From positions 20,364,103 through 20,428,102 of the forward strand of contig NC_087072.1 of the NCBI RefSeq assembly GCF_026151205.1: 64,000 nt of DNA, given 5' to 3'. The notes below the pieces were generated by a model that was not told where the DNA came from, searched no databases, and was given only the letters and a program-made list of their open reading frames with translations. This document shows, one piece after another, positions 11,901-22,334 of this stretch. The position numbers and the translations under genes are program-made. The stretch is from Bolinopsis microptera (taxonomy: Eukaryota > Ctenophora > Tentaculata > Lobata > Bolinopsidae). Position 1 is the stretch's first letter. The number at the start of each line of letters is the position of its first letter.

Positions 11901-14900
11901 TCATTGACAAGCTGCTTTTACGAGTGGTTAAAAACCCCATCAGCTTACAAAGTTGCAAGAATTTACACTTTAAAGATGAAAATCTTCAGTTTGGCTCAGC
12001 TACCATGTTCTAAATTTACAAGAATTCACTAGAAAAACTTTAAATTTGATCAATACTCAGTATCAACTATCAGATTTGTATATATATTATATCACAGTTT
12101 GCAAAAAATCACGTACAAATCATACATTTTGGCACAAAACACCTTGTGCATCAACCTTCATAGTTTCAAATTGATAAATCCAATAATTCCTAATATCTAG
12201 ATTCTAGCCAGATAACTAAAATTAATTTATAACATAATTAGATACCATGCCGCTCCTATATTCATGTGTCTCGTACGGAACTAAAGTACTAGCAGACTAT
12301 GCGGATGTAACTGGTAATTGGGAGGTAGTGACACAGGAGATTCTGGACAAAACACAGGGTCGTTACCAACAGCACACTTACCGGGGGGAGCAGTGAGTTT
12401 TAGTAATTTAGCAGTATTTAGCAGTATTTCATCCGCTAAATTTTCAGTAAATTATTTAACAAATTGGGCATCCTCCTATTCCTTCAATACAATTGCTTTC
12501 CGAACGGGGCATATTTAACACGTCCTAAAGTGTGTTAGTGTGTATATACTGTATACTGTATACTGTATAACTTCAAACTACACTTTCAGGTACCACTTCC
12601 ATGTACTTATAAGGGGACGGTTCACATTCCTTGTGGTTGCAGACGAAAACTTTCCAACTGAAACATCATTCAGATATCTTGAAAAGGTTCCTTAATTAAT
12701 TTCATGATGTAGAATATCATACGAAATTGGGTCTCAATCACCGTATAAAGCTCAGCTCTTACTTGAAGTTCGCGTTGGCCACAACACTATTACCTTTACA
12801 TTGTTCGTCATGACATACTCCCAAACTATTTCAATCACTAAAAAGGGTTTGCCTAACAGATTGGTGCAGAGTTTATAATAGGAAATCCGCCCAAAAATAT
12901 CAAAGATATCACACCTTATGGACTACGGGGAAAGTTCTCTTCAACAATGTCATCATGTCTCGTGAGTTCAAATACCACATTAAATACCACATGTCTCGTG
13001 AGTTGAAGTACTAAGTTTTGTTGCAGATTTCTATTGGGTAGCGAAATTAGACTCTAACTTCACACGTGACGTCAAACTTTAATTAAACTATTTTAACCAG
13101 GCCGAATACAACAAAACAAAGGAAGTGGTTACAGATTCGGCCCCCAGAGAAACAAGGCTTGACATAGTAAACGAGGAGAGGGAAACAGAGGATAACATTT
13201 CTGAGTTTCAGCTACAAGAAGATTGTGCGATCAAACTGCTACGTGAACAAGTACAAGATATAAAGGGGATCATGTCAAGAAAACTCAGGAGAGTTTTCTC
13301 CAGGGAAGTCTTGATTAAGACCATGGACGTGAAAACAAGAGAACTCCTAGACAACGTGAGTAATTCTTAGTATTTATTTTCTTAGGGGTCATTATTTGTA
13401 CAAATTCCTTAATTCAACAGAACCAAATTAACAAAATCAATATTTTTCACAACGGAAACTATAATACTTCAACCTCAAAGTATAATCCCTCTTGTTTTCT
13501 TCAGACAAAGGATTTTAAGATAGTATCTATTGATGTGAACAAACGAGAGTGGTGGCGAAACCGAAAGATCGTGATATCAGCAATCACAGTGTCGCTGATT
13601 TGTTCTACTGTAATTGTTTTGTTTATATTTTTCTCTCTTCATTAAAACTTATATTATATATTATTTCAATGGCGTTAAAGTCTTTTGTCAAATCACGACC
13701 TGTACTGTTAGCGATTGAAACCCAACCAGTTTATACTTTTAATTGATAATTTGTCATTTTTTAGATATTTGTTTTTGAGTTTTTGAGATTTTTGCCGTCT
13801 TATATTTCAGTTGATCTTTTTTCTGTTTCAATGTGAAATTCATCTGGTACAATTCATTTGATTTATATTTGCGTACATTTTGAATCTCATTCTATGTATT
13901 ATACTCATCGATAGTTAAAATCGAAGAGAATCAATCATGCAAAAAATCCTAGAACAAAGCAAGATGTCGTGCATGGAAAACGTTATTAAATATTATTAAG
14001 ATGTAAGAACTGAAGAAAATTACATTCTGTTATCAACATCCCCCAATCTACCATGCACACTGCATAAATCATTAGATATTAACATCTTACAGAACAACTC
14101 ACACGACATAAAAGCTACCATGCAAAATTTTAAGATATTTTATGTCGTTAAAATAAATTTTTTTGCCTAGGTTCAACTTTTTTCTCATGAAACAAAAACG
14201 TATCATTTTGCATGCTTTGGCCCTTATATTTTATTAGGCGGGAGAGCACAAGAAATTATTCTACATTGAGGCATCTTCCTGTTCCGCTCCTGTACGAGGA
14301 GTACTGCTCATTAACCTCAGACCCTCAATCCCTGGTTCGTTATGTTCCTCATTGTTCCAGTCCTCCGTTATAAAAGTGCTCCCAGTTTCAAGCCCATCTA
14401 AGCCCTTGTCAGAGCGGCAACTCTTGCGTGATATTAGAGTGCGTTCTGTCACTAGACAACCAGACAATTCAGATATCTTGGGACAAGTGTTGGGTCTCAG
14501 ATTCATCAACCGTGAATTCTGGTTGAGCTGTCTTAGCACCTGGTTGTTGCGATGCCATATCACTGACATCTCATTCAGCTCTTTCCTGAGAAATCTGCTG
14601 ATTGGAGATCAGAGCTGAGAAGTTTGACGAGCATGCAGTTTTGTAGTCCTTTTGATAAGATTTAATGTGCACATCCTTTGACGTTAAGCGGGCTTTGGCT
14701 GTTTCTGCTTTTTTCATCTGTCACCAAGCATGAAACTTAGCTCTTGGAACAAAACAAATGTACGAGTCTACAACTTCTTGGTACACATGCACAATCTTTT
14801 GACACAAATTAGATCACCACAAACGAGATGTGTAAAACACGAACCTGTTGTTAAGAGGAGATTGTATTTCCTGCTGTGTCCTGTTCTTTCTCCGACTCAT

Positions 14901-17900
14901 CCTCTTAATGGGACCCAGCACGCGGCCGTCTTCATCTTCTCCCGACCCTGCAAACAAGCAGCAGTCGGCAATAGAGCAATACCCCACCCAAAAAGGGTAT
15001 AATAGAAACATTTCCCGCCACACCCTACCTAAATTTGGAACAACAAAGGGTTCTATGATAAAATCATAAAAGTAGCTAAAATTTAACCAATTGTTCTTTA
15101 GTACAGAGTACTAGAATTATGTACTAGGTAGGCTTCTGGCTTATGCTAATATGAGGTCACGGGTATAAGGTATTGCAGAGGCAGTTTACATATTTTATAC
15201 TTGAAGTATAGTCATCATGTTATTGCATTCAGATCTGATTCAAGGACCTCGTCAATTTCCATGTTTCATATTAAGTGTGTTTCACTCATGACTCAACCTT
15301 GCCATCTCATAAACCACGCAGATATCTTTCAAACTCATCACGTGGTTCCCTTCGTATTTTATTATGTTTAGCGTTATAACAGTCAGACAGTGTCTGTATA
15401 TAATATACTGATAATACGGGACACCCTTATATAAAACGTTTTTAGAGCCCCTGATTTCTTCCCTCGCTCATTCAAGAATCAATATTAATCATTCAGGTGC
15501 TCATTTCTAGAATTAGCCTATTCTAGGATTACGACGTTAATAACACGGTCCTTATCTCAACTTTCTTTCCACCAGAAAGGCAATATTTACAGGGAGGCAA
15601 TATTTATAGGGACATTTTTTTTGATAGACATCGGGGTAAAATATATTTTGTGGACTAAGCGAATATGTTTAAACATTGGGCATGAAATGGCAGGGTTGGT
15701 CAGGTGAAACTTTGGCCATATTTTCCAATCCATTTTTAGAATTATTTTGACAAACTTACTTAACTTTGAAATCAGTAATTTCTCGAAGCATGCTATCTAA
15801 ATTCTAATTATAAATTCTTAACGTGCGTAAGATTGTATTGTCACGCAGCAACAACATGGAGAGTAAATATTTCATTTAAAATGATATTGTCATTTTAATA
15901 TTGAATGATACTCGAGTGAATACATTAAAACTCATATTTAGAAAAATTATGAAAATCAACATTTATATAGTCACTTTACAACTCAATTACAAACGATGAA
16001 AAAATACATAATATTTATTATTTAATAATTCACATTTCTTTAAACTGATTCTATGATATTTACACGTTTCATTTTTTGACTCCATACACATTCCACTACA
16101 TCAAAGCTTACTAAAAAAGTCATGTTCAAAAAATTAGGGTCATACAATACAGGGTTTATATTACAAGAATGTGATATTTACAAAATTTTACTGGTCGTTT
16201 TACAAATAATATTAGGTAAACTTAAATAAAATCACAGCAAATCAAGTGCGTCACATCAGATAGCAGTAACCACGTGTTATTCGTTAATTAATTTACATAG
16301 ATCGTCGTATGACATGACTATCAGACCAGGCATTGTTATAGTTATACTGGTTATTAATACCATTTCCATTGTTCACAACATGTTTACTGCCACTGCTTTT
16401 AAATCCGTTCCCATTGTGAACAAATCCATTCCCATTTCTGGTTTGAAATCCATTCCCTTTTTTGTCGTATCCATTCACATTGCTATGGAATACATTTCCA
16501 CGTGAATTTCTGGCGAGAGATCGAGAATTTGATGGGTTGGGCAAAGTCTCCAAACTGGTCTTAGGTCGAGGTTGTACATACAAATCCTGGGTCGGGAAAC
16601 TCAAGTCACTACTCCTACTTCGAGTGTCATTGTTAATGTTGGTACATCTGCTCTTCTTGGGTTTTATCATGGGAACAAACTCGAACAATCTGCCCGTGCT
16701 CTCTGGTCTCCGAGGAATGGGGCGCTGGTTCCTGACTGGACGATCTGGTGACAGTGGTCGGTCTGGACTGGGGCTCCGTACCGCACCCCTCATTCTCATG
16801 ATGGAAGCTTGTGATCGGGCACGGCGGGGCATGCCCAGCCGGGATGGAGATGCAAGACGAGGATTAGTTAAGGAGGGTGGTGGGTCTGATGGGAGGTAGG
16901 AGAGCTCCCAGGTGGGTGGTTTCTGGGGGGAAATGTTATGGTTTTTAGAGCTGCTTATCTTCCTACCTAGATATCCTTCATTCTCCGTGATGTGTACCTC
17001 CTCCAGTGCATCTATCAACTCTGTGGTGGTAAGGGGTGTTAAGAAGAACCTTAATTTTATAATAATATCGTATTTTATAATACTTTTAAAAACCTTAAGA
17101 ATTGCTGTGAAATGCTTCACATTTCCATGGTGCGTCATGCAGTACATTCAAAGTAAAATTGTGATCTTATAATTATTACAGGCTTTACCTACTGAGGTAC
17201 TGAAATACCACTCATATATTTAGTCGGCTGAAATTTTCAATTAAAATGACAGAAATTTAGGACAGTCATATCTAAATACTTCTAAACCATAAACCTAAAA
17301 CTTTATCCTATGAAAAACAGATGAGAAGTAGAATTATTGTTTGGGATCATTTATTTTAAAATCTTTAAAATTGAAGAAGATTGAAAAAGGATACACTTGT
17401 TCTTTTAACGAAATGTAATACTCGACGTTTTATTGTAACTAATTTCATCTCATCATTCAGGTTCTAAACGATTTTATCAAAAATTAAAAACGTTAAATGT
17501 AAAAGTCATTAATTATCAAGTTTAATTTAACAGATAAGCTTAGAGATAAGCTAAAAGATACCGGGTATGAGCTGACTTTCGCTCTGTAACTCTAGTCGGA
17601 GATATTTTAGGATTTCCTGTGTCCCCTCTTGTAACACGGTTTTTGGCGGGTATTCTATAGGATTATCCGCTATGTTCAGTCCAGTTAATGTTGGCACATT
17701 TCCTGGGGAGATACATTAAGTTCTAGGAATAACAGTGTCTTGGTCACAGATGTTAGTTTGTTTAACTGTTAAAGTTCCATTTAAATTATAATCCCTAACA
17801 TAATCTCAGGATCACTCCATGCATTCGATTAGTTGCTATGGAGCCATGGTAATTTGATAGGGTAATATGAGTTCAGTTATTGTCACTTAGTAATTTTAAA

Positions 17901-19228
17901 AATTACTGATATTAAAGACCTGTCAGGCTTAACATAGCTATTATATAGATAATTCCAAAGATTTAGAAATTAAGTTATTTTAACGTTGTAGTTATTTAAA
18001 CGTTTTGAATAAATGCTGACCCAACGAATAAGGCTACAAAACGGAAATTATTTAATATGTGATTTGCTTCTAAGTCCAATCATTACATTTTGATTGCAAT
18101 AATTTGTTATTGATTACAAGTATTATAATGGACGATATTGTGCACAGCGAAGTACGGTATTTTCTTAGAAACACAAATTTCAAAGCTGTGGAGCTAGCTT
18201 ATTTAAAGGTAGGTAATCTGATAGGAAATATGATACAATTTCTAGGGTACCAAAATGTGACTTTACGTAATATTATTAATTGGATGATTTGTGTAATACG
18301 AATCAGTCTTGGTGTATCATGTATGAACACGTACAATACTATAATATACTTAAAAGTGAAAGTCACACTTCACAGGCGCATTGTAAAAAACATTATTCTC
18401 ACCCAGTTCAACAGGAAGTGTGGCCAGCTGGTTTCCTTGCAACAGTAATGTTCTCAACTGTCTGAAATAAGGTTTATATTAATGTTTTTCGTACAAGTTA
18501 CAACAAGTCTTCATGTTTTTATCCTGGGTTTGGACAGGATATTATACCCGCTTAAAACATTACCATCACGATACATAATAGTCAATAAATGTAATAGATT
18601 TGTACATGTAGTGTTGTAATTAGTTTAAATTAGTTATGTTAATAATATCCAAAAGAAATACAAAAAATTTTACCTCAAAGTAATAGCTTGTTCCACCAAA
18701 CTAAGAAAATAATAAACTGGTAATTAGTAATAAAATAAGCTGTATCAAAGCAAGAAGTGTAAGTGTAAACACACCTGTGTTCACCAATGGAAGTGGGTAG
18801 GGTGGTGAGGAGGTTATGTCTGAAATCCAACCACTTCAGTTGGGGTAAACTTGTGAAGAAATGATCAGGAATTGACTTTATGTCATTTGTGCAGAGGTAC
18901 AGGAACTGAAAGAAACACACTAATATATCAGATTCCAGATAGTATAGTAGTTGAAAACAAGGCCAAGGGACCCTCTACATTTATTTAATAAGTAGTAAAA
19001 TATAGTTTTAAATCAAACAATCGGTCGTAAACACCACAGTCTACCATAATATGCTATTCGTTCAGTGTGTTCTTTTTCCTTAAAAAACAGAACAATTCTA
19101 ACCTCTATATTACTAAAGTTTTTAATAGTCTTTGGAACTTCTTTAAGATGCTTGTTGCTGATGTCCAGTGTGATGGTGGTAATGATCGCATTACGCTGCT
19201 CCTCCTCCGTTATGTCACTCTCACTCAT
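8983..19228 (-). CDS. LRRC27: LRRC27-like leucine-rich-repeat / coiled-coil protein, about 15 exons
   Basis: Exons (minus strand, 5' to 3'): 19103-19228 (ATG at 19228), 18775-18905, 18403-18461, 17562-17702, about 16388-17020, 14845-14947, about 14316-14594, 11448-11517, 11166-11249, 10932-11017, 10344-10414, about 10002-10220, 9456-9526, 9212-9346, 8983-9063 (stop TAG). All proposed junctions keep frame. Exons 1-4 give four LRR-type segments (LKWLDFRHN, LRTLLLQGNQLATLPVELG, LTGLNIADNPIEYPP) in the same order and spacing as LRRC27. The last eight exons encode a basic coiled coil with the family-like NKELELRNKIKEHA. Uncertain points are the donors of exons 5, 7 and 12. Exons 5 and 7 each run on to an in-frame stop (16293, 14261), so shorter isoforms or two adjacent genes are possible. 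VAMP7b sits antisense in the 11518-14315 intron. LRRC27 is poorly characterised and testis-enriched in mammals. Confidence 0.72.
11768..11822. repeat. AT-rich inverted repeat
   Basis: TATTTTACTGAAA and its complement TTTCAGTAAAATA flank a TATATATA core, giving a possible hairpin inside the large LRRC27-like intron, upstream of VAMP7b. Confidence 0.55.
12247..13645 (+). CDS. Divergent VAMP7-like longin R-SNARE (VAMP7b), five exons, 246 aa
   Basis: Exons: 12247-12392, 12590-12686, 12860-12961, 13101-13355, 13505-13645 (stop TAA). All donors and acceptors are canonical. The product starts MPLLYSCVSYGTKVLADYAD and has a longin domain (about residues 1-115, with FTFLVVADENFP and SFRYLEK). An R-SNARE motif follows (QVQDIKGIMSRKLRRVFSRE, with Arg in the zero-layer position), then the WW juxtamembrane pair (REWWRN) and a ~25-residue C-terminal anchor. 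VAMP7 proteins pair with Q-SNAREs in late-endosome and lysosome fusion; the longin domain folds back to regulate this. Exon lengths and phases match VAMP7a at 22335-27038, except exon 4, which is 96 nt longer. That adds a ~32-residue acidic segment between NKTKEV and the SNARE helix. The SNARE helix is unusually diverged, so partner choice may have changed. Confidence 0.88.
12549..12570. repeat. Microsatellite (TATACTG)n
   Basis: About three copies of TATACTG in VAMP7b intron 1, just upstream of the exon 2 acceptor. Confidence 0.6.
12953..13005 (+). repeat. Tandem duplication that copies the VAMP7b exon 3 splice donor
   Basis: CATGTCTCGTGAGTT occurs at 12953 and again about 38 bp downstream at 12991. 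The first copy is the exon 3 end and its 5' splice site; the second lies in intron 3 and preserves the same donor sequence. Confidence 0.6.
18128..18208 (+). CDS. Candidate first coding exon of an unidentified gene
   Basis: ATG at 18128 opens a 27-codon frame (begins MDDIVHSEVRYFLRN, ends AVELAYLK) that stops exactly at a GTAGGT donor at 18209. It lies on the opposite strand inside an LRRC27-like intron. Composition and splice site look like a real first exon. I found no partner exon downstream, so it may be a nested gene, an alternative exon or chance. Confidence 0.3.
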
Positions 19229-22200
19229 TACTAACTATTCATCTGGCACCATCTTACTAGAGTAAACGTCACATTGTTAGCTTATAAGCTGTAATTAGAT
19301 ACATTTATTATCTTATTATCATATTGCTTACTTCCAATTATGTTGTTATGATATTAATACGATAATCTTGTATATTTACTATCAAGTGCTATTTAACATA
19401 AATAATATATATAGCAGTAAGAAACAACTTTTAGACATTAATTGTTTATAGTACTTTTAAAGTAGCTCGGTAATGCTAACAACAGTAAAGATAAAATGGC
19501 GAAGCAGAGCAGTTACAACCAAGTATACAGATAAAGACATTTCTAAAGACCTGGCGGACTGGTTCGGTTGTCATGGAAACTACTATTACAACAATTAGAT
19601 TCAGCCTGCACTTTAAGAGGATATTGTAATTGTTGCACTTGTTTTAGAATACAACTTTTAAAGATGTCTTGCTTGACACTTTGAAAGAGGGTGGTACTAG
19701 ACGCTAGTGCTTGTGGATATTATCCACTAGATAATAGTTACTCGCATATCAACTTATTGTTCAATTAATGACAACTATTGCCCTAAATTACAATATTTAT
19801 ACACGTATGTCGGATAACATGACAGTCATTTCCTCCAATATACAAATTGTATTCAGTATATTCTATTCATTAGACAATAAACACTAATAGCCTTGTTAGT
19901 TAAGAACTGTTTTTTCGCTAGGCTTACACAGGGCTAATTAGCTTTGTCTACAAAATGATATAATTTGTATTTAATTATAATTAATCAACTACTGGACTGT
20001 TGAGAACATGACTGCCAACATTTTTGCTAGTTTGCAAAATTTAAGTAAAACTTAACATGTGACAACGTGTTCTATTAATGTGGTTTAAAACATATGCTAT
20101 CATATTAAACTAAGCAAATAAACCACAGAAAAAAGCCACAAGTAAGTACAAGTTACAAGTAACACAAGATCTCCTGATCTCTCAGAGCTGTCCGCGTCTG
20201 ACGCCGATCACTCTTCTGTTTTTGTGATATCTTAATGTAGCAAGTAGAAATCTTAATAAGTGACGTGCCACGTGACATGCATAGAATTAACAAATAGTAA
20301 GTAAGTTGTTGTTTGCGTAAGTCAAGATGCCGTCAAAAGGTCTGGTTAGTTGGCGATTCAACTGGAGCTGCTTACTTGTTATCCAGAACGTCTAGACTAT
20401 AATGAGTATCTTCAAGTGCAGTGATACGGGACAGTGCGTTTGAGAAAGTTATTACTAGCTCTTATTATATATAGATATAAGACGTAAAAGATGCTCTGAG
20501 TGGATTATTCGCTCAGACATTTCTTATTATCATACAACTTTCTGAGTTTAGGGCTATTGCCTAAACATCATGATAATCATACCTCAACCTCTCATATATC
20601 AATTAAGATGACGGTGGTGCTTTTTGCTAAACTAGATGCATATTATAATATAATAATGTCATTCTCACCAACCTCAATGATTGGTCACTGGTCATAATTT
20701 CAATCAAAACCGCGAAATTTCGGTCAAGGTGACGGCAGAAACGCTCCTCTTCAAAAAATCTTCCAAAGTTTCTTTTTATATTCTGACAATTTTCCGTTTA
20801 TCAAAGCTTTCTTTGGGAATAGAACTTTGAGTACTACCTCAATCGTGTCTTGTGCCATTCTCAGTGACCTTCCAAGTTGGTCATTCAAGAAAAATGCAGT
20901 CAAAACAGTTCAAAATTTTAATTGCATCAAAGTTTTCTCCGGAAAATTTTTTCTAATTTCAGTCAAAATAATACATATAATACATTACGTTATATATCTA
21001 TTACCATTTTACTGACACCACGTCATCAACTTTAACAGTTTAACGCGACTTCCCGCAAAAACCGTGAGAGATACCATATCATTCAAACATTTTTGACTGG
21101 GTCGAATGCTTTTATAATGGCCTTTTGACTAGTATGAAGAAATTACAAATTCGCCAGGGAATAAGAATTTTAGGTCCCAAAATTTGGACCCCCAAGTGGT
21201 GTCAAAAGATAGTTAATGACAAGAATATGTTTGAATAATATTTGAATACACCGAGAAAAACATGCGAAATTAAATAACAAATTGTTTTCTTGTCATGAAA
21301 TGTACAATGTAATCAGCCCGTTTAGTGTCATACATCAATCATTAAATCGTTCAGAAAAATCTTCATAACAATATTTTAAGAGCTGGTCAAAACATAAGCT
21401 TCACGAAAATAACAAAAATAAATTCAGATCGAACAAAATAGCATGTTAAATCACTATGCGACACTGGTGCTATTTTACCACATAACCACTGAGTCACTAA
21501 GTTCAATGATCATTCTATATTGTATTCACTCTATTTATTAACCAACAACACAAAATCCGGATAAAACCCTGACATTAAAGGGTAGTATGATATTTCAAGG
21601 CCCATGTCTTGTAGTTTGGAATGGTCAAAAGATTATATCTTAGTCTTAATCTACGATCGTCAATTGATCAAATATTTATGACCATGAAAAACAAATTGCT
21701 TTGCTTTTCATTGCCACAACTTACAAAATGTCCCACATACTGCTCAAATCTAGTTCAGTTTCGTGTCACGTGAGCATGCGAATTAAATTATATGTACTTT
21801 AGAAGCAACGCCCTATTTCTTAGCAAATAGAGCAGAGTGCAGACGCTTAGTTCAAATGTCTGACCGCGCTTGATACAATGGAATCGAACAACTAATATCT
21901 AACCTAATAATAACGTACTCTATGACATCAAGTGAATAAGTTATAGGAGTACTGGGAACTTAAAATCCGCTGTAACTACAGTATAAACAGGATTACAGTA
22001 CTGTTCACAAATAGAACGCTCGCTCCAGGATAGCTATGTGCGTGTTACCATGCTGTCAAATGATCAGGGTAAGCATTATGTGACGTGTGTATAACAGATC
22101 GTTGCACTGTAACCCTCTTTAAACACTCAACTGGGATACTCTCTTTTTAAAAAACATACAAATCTTAGCCAAAATGCGATTCAAAACGTCAAATATAATA

Positions 22201-22334
22201 TAACAATAAACATTGAAAAGCCAACACGGTAACATTTAAAAAATCCATTAACACAAAGTCCACAAAACCTCAGAAGGAATAATCATTTGGGGCATAAAAA
22301 TCTGTTTCAAGGTTTCAAAGAATCATTCAACTGT
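19229..22334. other. Intergenic region between LRRC27-like and VAMP7a genes
   Basis: It should hold the LRRC27-like promoter (the gene starts at 19228 and runs left) and the VAMP7a 3' flank. The only structure seen is a dispersed repeat at about 20970-21200. A 23-codon open stretch near 20166-20236 ends in a stop and could be a stray 3' exon, but it has no clear acceptor. Confidence 0.5.
20970..21200. repeat. Dispersed repeat, copy 1 (copy 2 at about 40973-41205)
   Basis: The two copies share, in order, ATACATATAAT, ACTGACACCACG(T/A)CATCAA, CCGCGAAAACCGT-like and AGAGATA(T)ACCATA blocks, a TTTTGAC(T/C)G-G-T-GAATG block and an AGGAATA-GAA-TTTAGGTC block. They are in the same orientation, about 20 kb apart and strongly diverged. 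Non-coding; type unknown. Confidence 0.6.

Noticed and set aside
16462-16899. Plus-strand 145-codon frame
   Set aside because: Antisense shadow of LRRC27-like exon 5, whose splice phase and composition support the minus strand.
20166-20236. Short coding-like 3' exon (ends DHSSVFVIS, stop)
   Set aside because: Plausible residues but no clear acceptor and no partner exon.
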